From an uncultured Clostridia bacterium (GTDB lineage Bacteria; Bacillota; Clostridia; Christensenellales; Borkfalkiaceae), in NCBI GenBank assembly GCA_944376295.1, contig CALWCE010000001.1, positions 62,001 to 126,000 of the forward strand: a stretch of DNA of 64,000 nucleotides, in the 5' to 3' direction. Positions within the stretch are counted from its first letter, which is position 1, and every line of letters starts with the position of its first letter. A program made the position numbers and the translations under genes. Positions 1 through 7,658 of the stretch are shown piece by piece. The notes under the pieces were generated by a model. That model saw only the letters and a list, made by a program, of their open reading frames with translations. It made no database searches and was not told where the DNA came from.

Positions 1-2747
1 GTGAGCACGGCGGTCCCGTTCAGTCCGTCGCTGACCGTATATTCGATCTCCCACTTGCCGGGAACGAGAGCGCTCACGGTAACGCGGTCGCCTTCGAGCA
101 CGGTATATTCCTCCGTCCCCTGCTGCCTGTAGCGGACAGTCAGCACCGCTTTCTCGGGCTGCGCCGCATCGGAGGCGATGACATCCTCTTTGGAGATCGT
201 GAAGGAGCCGTCCTCCGCGAACACTTCCATATATGCCTTGATCCCGTCCGCAAAGACGATGGTGGCAGACGTCATGTCCTTCCACTTTGCATAGAGCGTC
301 ACATCGCCTGCCCAGCTGTCGAACGAGCCGTCCCACGTATCGCTGAGATCGGGCTTCGTCGACCAGCCTTCAAACGTCCAGGACGGGCGTTCGACCACGG
401 GAACGGCAAGAAGGAACTTGGTGTGCTCGGAATAGACGATGTCGTCCGCCGAGCCCTCCGCCGGCTGCCCCCTGTCGAGGTCAAAGGACAGTTTCCATGC
501 CGTCTCGATATGCAGGGTGAACCCGGCGTCCATGCCCGCCCACTCTTCGCCGCCTTCTGCGGGGATGACGACGGCATGATCGCCGATCTGCGTAAAGCTG
601 TGGAAGCTGTCGAGATCCGATTCGACGATCTCGTGCGAAAGCCCCCACGAACCCGCAAGCTCGCTCGCCGCACCCGTAAACGCGTAGGAATACACTCTGC
701 GCACGGTGCCCGCGTGCTGCCCCTGCGCGACGTAAACGTCGCGGCCGCTGACATATGCCCGATCGGGGCTGACGTTTGCAGAGAACACATAGTCCGTCGG
801 CAAATTCTGCATGTTCGCCAACGAAATGCCGTTGACGGAGAGGAAGGTGACGGGAAGTTCCGCACTGCTCGAAGAGAACCCGACGGAATAGCCGTGCGTG
901 AGGTCTGCGCCCTCGCCGTCCGAACCGTCCATCAGAGGAAGCCCGAAGCGGCGCTCTGCCGTCATATCCAGAACGACGGCGTTCTGCGTATCCAGTTCCT
1001 GCGCGCTGTACGGTTCGGAGCCGTCAAATTCGGCGAACGTGAACAAATTGCCGTTTCTGTCCGTTGCGCGCACGTTGAGGACATTGCCTTCCCACACGAG
1101 CTGCAGCGTGCCGAATTTCCCCGGCTCGTTATACATGATCCCCGCGCCGGGATAGATGAGGCAGCGGTCGCCCGTCGGAACGGTGTAGAACATCGTACCC
1201 TTGTCGCCCGACCAGCCGTCATAGGAGCCGTCCTCGATGAAGGAGCGGATGTTGTCCCCCATCTTCACATACACGGCGGTGTACCAGCCGCCCGAATTTT
1301 CATAGACGATATCGAAGGCGGCGTTCCCGTCCGGATCGTAGACGGTGAACGTGAATCTGGCGCCGTTGCCCGTGTTTGCATCGTTGAACTGCTGCGGGAA
1401 AGCAAAATCGATGGACATGTTTCCCGAGAAGCTGCCCGCGATCTTGCCCGAAAATCCGCCGTTCGTTCCCTTCAGCGTGATGCCCTGCAGATTTTTGACG
1501 TCGGGCTCATAGGAGATCTGCGCGCCCTTCACGTCCTGCGTGACGTCGCCGACGGAAAACGCTTCGTCAAATGCGTTGAACGAGATCGTGATCCGCGCCG
1601 TTCCCTGCTTGTAGTTGACGGTGTGCTTTCCGTAGTTGCGGACGGTGTATTTCCCGTTCGAAGCGTCCTGCGTCCCTTCGGAGTCGGTCACGGTGATCGT
1701 TCCCGTGAAGGCAGAAGGCTGTCCCGCCTGTACGACGGAAACTTCGGGAAGTTCGATCTCTTCGCCGACAGCGACAGAGTTGAGATATGCATAGTCGCCG
1801 ATGGAGAGGAAGGGCGTCGTCTGCCACTTCGTGTAGAAGGAAGGCGCCGTTTGGAGCGCTGCCGTATCCAGCGTATAGACCGTGCCGCCCGCATACGGAT
1901 CGCCCGTTTCGCTCGTCGCAATGGATCCGATGAGGAGATCGAAGCTCTTTGAACTATCGCTGTCGCTGTTCTCGATCGAGATCGTATAGCCCGCGCTCAG
2001 ATCGAGCTTGGGAAGGTTGGGCGCCGTGCCGCTCGCTTCCGCCGTCGGAGTGAACGCCGTCTTTTCTTCGCAGAACGACGCGATCGTCTTATGCACGCCT
2101 GCGCTGTGTCCGCTGACGAGCACAACGTTGAACGTTCCGTCCGCCTGCATCTCAAACCCGATATAAGGTTCTAACCTGCCGCCGTCGCTTTCCATCCATC
2201 CCTGGATGGGCAGATACTGCGCAGAACCGATATCCTTCACGTTATCTTCCCGATAATAATAGGTACCGTTATCCGCATAGGAATTGACCGTGCGGTACAG
2301 CGTCTCACCGTCCCAGTCGTATGTCACATAGGCGTAACGCTGCCACTCTCCGCCGATATGGACTTGGAACGTTTCCCCGGCGTCCGCAACGGAAGTGACC
2401 GTGATCGTCGTTTGGGCAGTTGTCCCCCAGAAGCCTTCTCCGGGGAAATATGCTTTGATGCCCGTGGAGCCCGTGAAAACGCCGTTGAGTTCCACGCCGT
2501 AGGAAAGCGACTTATCCGAAGGCGCGGCAATATACAGCCCCTTAGGCGTCGTATAGTCGCCCGCCGTGGTCGTATAGCTCTTTGCGGCAGTCACCGTCGC
2601 ACCGCCCGTCACCGTGACGAGATCGGCAGCATCCGCGCTTGCCGCGCTCGCTTCGATCAGCAGACCGCCCGCACAGGTGCTTGCGCACAGGGCGGCAGTC
2701 AGTACGCCGATCAACAGCTTCTTTTTGAGACCCATCGAGTTGGTCAT
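1..2747 (-). CDS. Large secreted multidomain surface protein (3' end beyond window)
   Basis: An open frame of 915 residues runs from an ATG at 2747, preceded by AAAGGAGG with good spacing, off the left edge of the window, so the C-terminus is missing. Residues 1 to about 36 form a signal peptide (Lys-rich start, hydrophobic core, ending near ASAASA). Two related beta-rich regions appear at about 57-270 and 415-626; the second closely resembles the lipoprotein encoded just upstream (RFTFT, YE-S, VYVK, GTL-L and AEFDGS blocks). A short Ig-like stretch lies between them (GKYTVRNYGKHTVNY). Residues about 782-826 match an InlB-type B-repeat (F-GW followed by DVTLYAKW). Composition is Ser/Thr/Gly/Asp-rich as in cell-surface adhesins or glycan-binding proteins. 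No catalytic motif was recognised, so function is only inferred as surface-exposed binding or adhesion. Confidence 0.75.
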   Translation of the reverse strand, partial: MTNSMGLKKKLLIGVLTAALCASTCAGGLLIEASAASADAADLVTVTGGATVTAAKSYTTTAGDYTTPKGLYIAAPSDKSLSYGVELNGVFTGSTGIKAYFPGEGFWGTTAQTTITVTSVADAGETFQVHIGGEWQRYAYVTYDWDGETLYRTVNSYADNGTYYYREDNVKDIGSAQYLPIQGWMESDGGRLEPYIGFEMQADGTFNVVLVSGHSAGVHKTIASFCEEKTAFTPTAEASGTAPNLPKLDLSAGYTISIENSDSDSSKSFDLLIGSIATSETGDPYAGGTVYTLDTAALQTAPSFYTKWQTTPFLSIGDYAYLNSVAVGEEIELPEVSVVQAGQPSAFTGTITVTDSEGTQDASNGKYTVRNYGKHTVNYKQGTARITISFNAFDEAFSVGDVTQDVKGAQISYEPDVKNLQGITLKGTNGGFSGKIAGSFSGNMSIDFAFPQQFNDANTGNGARFTFTVYDPDGNAAFDIVYENSGGWYTAVYVKMGDNIRSFIEDGSYDGWSGDKGTMFYTVPTGDRCLIYPGAGIMYNEPGKFGTLQLVWEGNVLNVRATDRNGNLFTFAEFDGSEPYSAQELDTQNAVVLDMTAERRFGLPLMDGSDGEGADLTHGYSVGFSSSSAELPVTFLSVNGISLANMQNLPTDYVFSANVSPDRAYVSGRDVYVAQGQHAGTVRRVYSYAFTGAASELAGSWGLSHEIVESDLDSFHSFTQIGDHAVVIPAEGGEEWAGMDAGFTLHIETAWKLSFDLDRGQPAEGSADDIVYSEHTKFLLAVPVVERPSWTFEGWSTKPDLSDTWDGSFDSWAGDVTLYAKWKDMTSATIVFADGIKAYMEVFAEDGSFTISKEDVIASDAAQPEKAVLTVRYRQQGTEEYTVLEGDRVTVSALVPGKWEIEYTVSDGLNGTAVL

Positions 2748-2808
2748 CCTTTTCCTCCTTTCTCATTCGGGCAAAACGCCCGTAATTTTTATTTTTCGGC
2801 TTATATCG

Positions 2809-3726
2809 TCAGCTTGCCGCATAAAAGGGCGGCTGCTGCATTGCTTCTTCCGACAGCGGATAGGTGAGCTCCTGCCCGCGTTTTCCCGTCACGATCTCGT
2901 TGAAACAGACATCGGGCGCGTTCGGCTCCGTCACGTTCCCGCCGAACACCTCGCTTTCAAAGGAGACGGTAAATCCCTCCGAAAACGCCATGCGGGGAAG
3001 CCCCCACAGCCCGAACGCGGGGTCGAAACCGAGCCCCGCGTCCGAGCCGTCGAACGCCGCGATGAGCCGGGGGGTATGCTCCAAAAAGCGTTCGGTGACG
3101 TAAACTTCCAACACGTTATCCGCCGTCCGGGAGAGCCGCAGCGTCCCGTACTGCACGCCGAATTCGCTCTCCTTCTCGCCCGCGCCGCCGAACATGGGAG
3201 AAGCGAGCGCGTCGTCTACTTGGAAATTATCGTTGTTCTGCCATGCCTCCGCCTCGTCCGACGCCCAATAGCGCGTCGTGCGGAGCTCTTCGCCGCACTT
3301 CACATACACGCCCGAGCGGCCGCGGCCGTTTTCTTCGCCCGTCCAATCGCCGACCGTCGATTCGTAAATGACGGAAAAGCTTTCCGCGGGGTCTTCCGCC
3401 GAGGCAAACGTGAACGTGAAGCGGCGGTACGCGGCGGGGTCTCCCGTGCAAAACCCGAAGGAAAATTCCAGATTCCCTTCAAAGACGGCGTTGAACGCGC
3501 CCGTATAGGACGCGCCGTCCCCTTCGACGAGCAGCCCGCCGAAAGGCATGCGCTCGTTCTCGGCAACGGACGCCTCCGCATTTTGCGCCGTAACGAGCAA
3601 AAGCGTCTGAAAATCAGACGCTCCGTCATTTGGATCTTCAGTTCCTGCCCTGCCTTCGCATCCCGCACAAAGCAGGATGCCTGCACATACAAGCGCCAGA
3701 GCAGCCGTTCTTTTCCCCATCATCAT
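2809..3726 (-). CDS. Lipoprotein sharing a domain with the adjacent secreted protein
   Basis: This 305-residue protein begins with a lipoprotein signal: short basic start, hydrophobic stretch, then LLCAGC with the modified Cys at 23. An ATG two codons in (3720) has better spacing from the GAGG motif. Residues about 62-262 align by eye with residues 415-626 of the large protein encoded 62 bases downstream on the same strand, sharing GN-F-F, RFTFT, VYVK, YGTL-L, FDGSD and a GLP-M-F block. The chain ends about 40 residues later (EEAMQQPPFYAAS), where the large protein continues into an Ig-like region, so this copy may be a shortened relative. Likely an extracytoplasmic, membrane-anchored glycan- or ligand-binding protein co-transcribed with its neighbour. 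The function is unknown. Confidence 0.7.
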   Translation of the reverse strand: MMMGKRTAALALVCAGILLCAGCEGRAGTEDPNDGASDFQTLLLVTAQNAEASVAENERMPFGGLLVEGDGASYTGAFNAVFEGNLEFSFGFCTGDPAAYRRFTFTFASAEDPAESFSVIYESTVGDWTGEENGRGRSGVYVKCGEELRTTRYWASDEAEAWQNNDNFQVDDALASPMFGGAGEKESEFGVQYGTLRLSRTADNVLEVYVTERFLEHTPRLIAAFDGSDAGLGFDPAFGLWGLPRMAFSEGFTVSFESEVFGGNVTEPNAPDVCFNEIVTGKRGQELTYPLSEEAMQQPPFYAAS

Positions 3727-3785
3727 ATCCTCTTCGTTCGCATACGGCCCTTAGGACCGGACTGCATCTTTCGGAATGCACAAAT

Positions 3786-3815
3786 ATTATAATTCCTTTC
3801 CTATTTGTAAGTAAA
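3786..3815 (-). promoter_or_regulatory. Possible sigma-A promoter for the lipoprotein operon
   Basis: On the minus strand TTTACT is followed after 18 bases by a perfect TATAAT, about 60 bases upstream of the lipoprotein start. The -35 is weak. Confidence 0.4.
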
Positions 3816-4148
3816 TGGAGCTGGTTAGCCATTTCATGGAATAATCTTGTATCCGAATTTTTATACTATACGCTTTGATTTTTCCATACAGTGTTCGGAT
3901 TTTACACATTGCTTTTGAAAATATCAAAATGACCCCTTCGAAAATAACATTTTGTTTTGTCGCGGAGCAACGCTATATGGAAAATTCTTATATATATTTC
4001 AAAAATGCGCACAACTATTTCCATATTTTTCCATATGAAAGAGGGGGATCTTATGAAAAAACCGACGTTTTCCCGAGGGCGGACGCCCGCGGAACACGCC
4101 TTGCTCCGACGAGGACGCGCTGCCAAAAATGCAGATTTTTCACCGCAT
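3816..4148. other. AT-rich intergenic stretch
   Basis: About 330 bases much richer in A/T than the surroundings, between two minus-strand units. Apart from one possible small plus-strand reading frame (4053-4151) no conserved motif, RNA fold or repeat was recognised. Confidence 0.5.
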
Positions 4149-4151
4149 TAA
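4053..4151 (+). CDS. Possible 32-residue basic peptide
   Basis: An ATG at 4053 follows a plausible ribosome binding site (GAGGGGG, six bases away) and opens a frame of 32 codons, starting MKKPTFSRGRTPAEH and ending in a stop at 4149-4151. The peptide is rich in Arg and Lys and has no hydrophobic segment. No good promoter was seen, and the frame ends in the inverted repeat that terminates the opposing regulator gene. It may be fortuitous; only the start signal argues for it. Confidence 0.18.
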   Translation: MKKPTFSRGRTPAEHALLRRGRAAKNADFSPH

Positions 4152-4182
4152 AAAAAGAATGCCGTATTTGGCACTCTTTTTT
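4149..4182 (-). terminator. Rho-independent terminator of the XRE regulator gene
   Basis: Inverted repeat AAAAAGAGTGCC / GGCATTCTTTTT around a six-base loop, with one G-U pair on the minus strand and a run of T. The A-rich left arm makes it potentially bidirectional. Confidence 0.75.
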
Positions 4183-4210
4183 GGGTAATATACGTTGGAA
4201 AGAACGCGTC

Positions 4211-5113
4211 TTATATCTCGTCGAGCGAGACAGAGCAAGCATTGCCGAATTTGTCCGTCCAGGAGACGGTGACCACCGCGCCGTCGCCGTCGTCTGTTCG
4301 CGAAAAGTCCGCGTCGGCGCTCCCGAGGAAATAGCTGCCGTCGGTATAGTATGCGCGGTACTGTATCTCCGTATCCATGAGCGACCAATCGACGAGCTGC
4401 ACCTCTTTGAGCTCCTTCTCCCCCGCGCCTGCCGCCGTGACAGAGGTATCGAGCCAGACCTGAGTGACCTTCCCTACAAAAAACGTCACATGGATACAGC
4501 AAAATGTCCGCGTGGAGTTCCGTTTGAAGCTTTCGAGCGCGGCGTAAGGGTCGCTTGCCCCCTCCACCCATTCTTCGAGCTCTTTCATGAGCTTGTCATA
4601 ACTTTTGTCGAAATAATTGTAAGAACCGTAGTTGTCGTCGGGCTGCCCCAAGAGCTGCTCCACGCGGGCAATATCGTCGCCGAGGGCGATCTGATCCACC
4701 TTTCCCGCGCGGAAGATGTTGTTCGCGCAGGAGACAACGGGAAGGAGCACGCACAGGAGCACTACGATGACCGCCGCGGCGGCGCATAAGATGAGCTGTG
4801 CTTTCTTGGAAAGCCGCCTCTTTGCCTTTGTCCCCTCCGCCGCGGGCGAAGCGGACGCCGGAACGGGGACTGCGGAATAAGCGCTCCCCTCCTCCGCGCT
4901 TTTTCCGGCGATACGTTCCCCGCGGAGAAGTTCGTCGACCGTGACGCCGAAGATATTAGCAAGAGGCACGAGCTGCGACGTTTCAGGGAAGGCTTCGCCC
5001 GTCTCCCACTTGCTCACCGCCTTGTTGGTGATGTTGAGCTTTTCTGCAAGCTCCTGCTGCGTCATGCCCTTCTCTTTGCGGAGCTCGTATAAAAAGTTTC
5101 CGAATGCCGTCAT
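4211..5113 (-). CDS. Membrane-anchored XRE-family regulator with extracytoplasmic domain
   Basis: 300 residues starting at an ATG after GGGAGGG. Residues 1-62 are a classic XRE helix-turn-helix (MTQQELAEKLNITNKAVSKWE). A linker rich in Ala/Ser/Pro leads to KAKRRLSKKAQ and one membrane segment at about 106-128, then a roughly 170-residue domain predicted outside the membrane, containing a stretch (ALGDDIARVEQLLGQPDD) like the SmpA/BLIP fold used in lipoproteins and inhibitors. This arrangement suggests a one-component sensor that binds DNA inside and a ligand outside; what it senses is unknown. It is a single-gene unit with its own promoter and terminator and is divergent from the putative RNA and transporter gene to its right, which it might control. 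Confidence 0.75.
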   Translation of the reverse strand: MTAFGNFLYELRKEKGMTQQELAEKLNITNKAVSKWETGEAFPETSQLVPLANIFGVTVDELLRGERIAGKSAEEGSAYSAVPVPASASPAAEGTKAKRRLSKKAQLILCAAAAVIVVLLCVLLPVVSCANNIFRAGKVDQIALGDDIARVEQLLGQPDDNYGSYNYFDKSYDKLMKELEEWVEGASDPYAALESFKRNSTRTFCCIHVTFFVGKVTQVWLDTSVTAAGAGEKELKEVQLVDWSLMDTEIQYRAYYTDGSYFLGSADADFSRTDDGDGAVVTVSWTDKFGNACSVSLDEI

Positions 5114-5136
5114 GGTTTCCCTCCCTTTTCGCTTTC

Positions 5137-5165
5137 AGTATAGAGAAGACAAGCGGAAAAGTCAA
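5137..5165 (-). promoter_or_regulatory. Sigma-A promoter of the XRE regulator
   Basis: Minus strand: TTGACT, 17 bases, TATACT, with the start codon about 25 bases downstream of the -10 box. Confidence 0.6.
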
Positions 5166-5277
5166 CCACCACGCTTAGAAGGTTGTCGAATATCAGTAGA
5201 ATTGGGGGCGAAAACAGGTCCGCTCCCCTCTTGCGGGCCCCTGTCTCCCGAATTTGTAAAAAATTTTCATAAAACTC

Positions 5278-5307
5278 TTGACAAGGGAGGGCGGGGTGTG
5301 TTATGAT
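5278..5307 (+). promoter_or_regulatory. Strong sigma-A promoter of the putative leader RNA
   Basis: TTGACA at 5278-5283 and TATGAT at 5302-5307, separated by 18 bases. Transcription would begin near 5313 and run into the structured region and then towards the CNNM gene. Confidence 0.65.
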
Positions 5308-5312
5308 AACTT

Positions 5313-5436
5313 CATAGGAGGATCGAAGCATAGTGGACGGCAGCGAAAGCAGCGTGCCGCGACGATCGCGGAACTTCACAGTGCCTTTTCGGAACATAAC
5401 TTGCCTTGCGTAAAGCGGGAGCGGGTTATGTTTTTT
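5313..5436 (+). ncRNA. Putative structured RNA: leader with terminator, or independent small RNA
   Basis: Between a good promoter and a T-rich terminator lie about 120 bases with no sizeable reading frame but clear pairing potential. GGCAGC-GAAAGC-GTGCC forms one hairpin (about 5339-5358), GCGA-cga-TCGC a second (about 5360-5370), and flanking AGTGGA / TTCACAGT sequences can close both into a multibranch junction. The RNA ends in the AACATAAC / GTTATGTT stem followed by six T. It sits directly ahead of a CNNM/CorC-type transporter gene, as metal-responsive leaders often do. I compared it from memory with the M-box, yybP-ykoY, ykkC, ZTP, GEMM and SRP consensus sequences and found no convincing match. 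Its class is therefore unassigned. Confidence 0.45.
5393..5436 (+). terminator. Terminator hairpin ending the putative RNA
   Basis: AACATAAC (5393-5400) pairs with GTTATGTT (5425-5432), followed by continuous T to 5436. It lies before the transporter start codon, so it is either the 3' end of a small RNA or an attenuator. Confidence 0.6.
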
Positions 5437-5518
5437 GTGTTGTAAAAAATCGGAAGAGCAATCCATTCCCACTTTTCCGCTTCCACCCACGGGCAAATGC
5501 CCTTATGCGAAACTCACC

Positions 5519-6982
5519 ATGAATCCCGGCGACATAGCCATATCTCTTATCCTGCAGGTCGTACTCATCGCCCTCAACGCCATCTTCGCCTGTGCGGAGA
5601 TCGCAGTCGTTTCCGCCAACAAGACCAAGATGGAAAAGCTTTCCGAAGACGGGAACCGCAGAGCAAGACGCATCGTCAGGCTCACGCAAAACCCCTCGCG
5701 CTTCCTTTCCACCATCCAGGTCGCCATCACGCTCGCATCGCTCCTCGGCAGTGCGTTCGCGGCGGACAACTTTGCGGAACCCCTCGCACAAGCCATCATC
5801 GACGCGGGGCTTGCGATGAGCTTTGAGGTGCTCGAGACCATCTGCCTGATCCTGATCACGCTGGTTCTTTCCTATTTTTCCATCGTGTTCGGCGAGCTCG
5901 TGCCCAAGCGCATCGCGATGCGCAACCCCGAAAAAGTCTCGTGCGGGCTTTCGGGCATCCTGCGCTTTGTCTCGGTGCTTTTTGCCCCCCTCGTGTGGCT
6001 TCTGACGGTATCTTCGAACGGCATTTTGCGCCTCTTCGGCATCAAGCCCGAAGATCAGGGCGAGGAAGTCACCGAAGAAGAGATCATGCTCATGGCGGAA
6101 GCGGGCAGCGAGAAGGGCTCCATCGACGAGAAGGAGAACGAGTTCATCCAGAACATCTTCGACTTCAAGGAAAACGACGTCGGCGAAGTGTGCACGCACC
6201 GCAAGGACGTTGACTTCCTCTTCGAGCGCGACGATCCCTCCGTCTGGGAAGAGACCATCAAGAAGAGCTATCATACCTTCTACCCCGTCTGCGGCAAGGG
6301 CATCGACGACGTGACGGGCGTGCTCAACACGAAAATTTACTTCCGCCTCGACGATAAGTCGCCCGAGAACGTCAAAAAGCAGGCGATCGTCGACCCCATG
6401 TTCATCTCCGAGACCATGCAGGCGGACGATTTGTTTTACCGCATGAAGACGACGCGCGAATATTTTGCGATCGTCCTCGACGAATACGGCGGCATCAACG
6501 GCATCATCACGCTGCACGATCTCATCGAGCTCCTTGTCGGCGACCTCAACGAAAAGGGCGAGGAATCGAAATACGAGATTGAGCAGGTGGGCGAGAACGA
6601 GTGGGAGATCAACGGCCTTGCGCCCTTCGACGAAGTCATCGAGGCGATGGGCTTGAAGCTCCCCGAAGACGAGGAAGAAGACTACGACTACGAGACCTTC
6701 GGCGGCTATGTGTGCGAGATGCTTGGCGAAGTCCCCGACGACGGCACGACCGCCGAGTGCGAAGATGAGTTCGTGAAGGTCGAAGTGCTCCGCGTCGCCG
6801 AGCACCGCATTGAAAAGATGCGCGTCTTCAAGAAGGATCGGCCCAAGGACGAGGATGACGACGAGGGCAAAAAGCCTAAGAAGAAACGCGACGAAGACGA
6901 CGAGGACGAGGGCAAAAAATCCATAAAGGCGGACGACAAGAAGCCCGCCAAGGCGGAAAAGCCCAACGACGAAGAAAAATAA
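5519..6982 (+). CDS. CNNM-domain transporter, CorC/HlyC type (CBS pair)
   Basis: Read from ATG 5519 the protein has 487 residues. An N-terminal CNNM (DUF21) membrane domain of about 190 residues contains the family features FACAEIAVVSANK and FGELVPKRIA. A CBS pair follows (about 205-330), with the conserved EYGGINGIITLHDLIE stretch, then a CorC/HlyC C-terminal domain. The last ~50 residues are an unusual Lys/Asp/Glu-only tail. The family is linked to magnesium or cobalt efflux and ion homeostasis; the substrate here is inferred. No ribosome binding site precedes 5519. An in-frame TTG at 5435 would add 28 residues not typical of the family. The gene follows the putative leader RNA and ends at a strong terminator, forming a single-gene unit. 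Confidence 0.85.
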   Translation: MNPGDIAISLILQVVLIALNAIFACAEIAVVSANKTKMEKLSEDGNRRARRIVRLTQNPSRFLSTIQVAITLASLLGSAFAADNFAEPLAQAIIDAGLAMSFEVLETICLILITLVLSYFSIVFGELVPKRIAMRNPEKVSCGLSGILRFVSVLFAPLVWLLTVSSNGILRLFGIKPEDQGEEVTEEEIMLMAEAGSEKGSIDEKENEFIQNIFDFKENDVGEVCTHRKDVDFLFERDDPSVWEETIKKSYHTFYPVCGKGIDDVTGVLNTKIYFRLDDKSPENVKKQAIVDPMFISETMQADDLFYRMKTTREYFAIVLDEYGGINGIITLHDLIELLVGDLNEKGEESKYEIEQVGENEWEINGLAPFDEVIEAMGLKLPEDEEEDYDYETFGGYVCEMLGEVPDDGTTAECEDEFVKVEVLRVAEHRIEKMRVFKKDRPKDEDDDEGKKPKKKRDEDDEDEGKKSIKADDKKPAKAEKPNDEEK

Positions 6983-7000
6983 GGTGTTAAATTTGCGAAA

Positions 7001-7042
7001 CGCCGCCGCGCGCCCGATGGGCGCGCGGCGGCGTATTTTTTT
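7001..7042 (+). terminator. Rho-independent terminator of the CNNM gene
   Basis: Perfect 15-base GC stem (CGCCGCCGCGCGCCC and its complement) with a GATG loop, followed by TATTTTTTT. Confidence 0.9.
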
Positions 7043-7064
7043 GGATGACGAAACCCCGGCAATG

Positions 7065-7138
7065 ACTCCCTCAGTCACGGTGTCGGCTTGCAGCCGAACG
7101 CCGTGACAGCTCCCTCAAGAAGGCGCCTGTAATAAGGA
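7065..7138 (+). repeat. Interspersed palindromic repeat family A, copy 1
   Basis: About 75 bases beginning ACTCCCTCAGTC, then an imperfect hairpin (TCACGGTGTCGGC / GCCGAACGCCGTGA), then GACAGCTCCCTCAAG and GGCGCCTGTAATAAGG. Copies 2 and 3 keep the flanks but have different stem sequences, so the stem is conserved in shape rather than sequence. Confidence 0.75.
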
Positions 7139-7171
7139 ATTTTCCAAATTTGGGAAACGCCTGTTCATCTC

Positions 7172-7657
7172 TCAACGAGGGAGGCAAGAGAGGGACTGTT
7201 TGCCCGAGATATGCTCGATCGTAAATTCTAAAACGCTGACGGAAGAGAACCAGCGGTCGATCTCGCGGAGGCGGGAAGCTTCGCTCTCCTTAGGCGCAAG
7301 ACGGGCGGCAAAAAGGGAAAGCGCGCGGCGCATCTCCCCTTCCTCTTCCAGAATGCGCATCCTGCCGAAGGCGATGACGCTCTGATAGTGCGTGGAATAT
7401 TCCTCGGGCAGCACCTTCGCGCAGTCGATGACGGTGAGGCTCGCCTTCGGGTCGCGGCGGACGGCGTCCATCTTGTGCCCTTCCTTCGCGCAGTGGATGA
7501 AGACCTTGCCCTGCGCATAACAGTAGTTGACGGGAACGGCATAGGGATAGCCGTCGTCTCCCGCAAGCGCGAGGACACACGTCTCCCCTCTTTGTAAGAT
7601 CGCCTCGCACTCCTCTTGCGGGAGCGCCTGCCCTTTTCTTCTGAGTTCGCGGAACAT
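7172..7657 (-). CDS. Pyridoxamine 5'-phosphate oxidase-like flavoprotein (NimA type)
   Basis: 161 residues. The N-terminal half has the pattern of small FMN-binding split-barrel proteins related to NimA: CEAILQRGETCVLALAGDDG, then YPYAVPVNYCYAQGKVFIHC and AKEGHKMDAV. Relatives bind FMN, and some reduce 5-nitroimidazoles; the physiological substrate is generally unknown. The start lies one base after the stop of the upstream flavodoxin-type gene (TGAGATG), so translation is coupled and the two flavoproteins probably act in the same redox or detoxification unit. Assignment to the family is good; the specific reaction is not claimed. Confidence 0.8.
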   Translation of the reverse strand: MFRELRRKGQALPQEECEAILQRGETCVLALAGDDGYPYAVPVNYCYAQGKVFIHCAKEGHKMDAVRRDPKASLTVIDCAKVLPEEYSTHYQSVIAFGRMRILEEEGEMRRALSLFAARLAPKESEASRLREIDRWFSSVSVLEFTIEHISGKQSLSCLPR

Positions 7658-7658
7658 C

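Noticed and set aside
423-1952. Long plus-strand frame (509 residues)
   Set aside because: Arg/Val-rich antisense shadow of the secreted protein gene on the minus strand, which has a signal peptide, domains and a ribosome binding site.
5313-5436. Magnesium M-box, yybP-ykoY, ykkC, GEMM or SRP RNA
   Set aside because: None of the conserved core sequences remembered for these classes could be found, so the RNA is left unassigned.
5426-7078. Minus-strand frame of 550 residues over the CNNM gene
   Set aside because: Valine/leucine-rich antisense shadow crossing a strong terminator; the plus-strand CNNM and CBS motifs are decisive.
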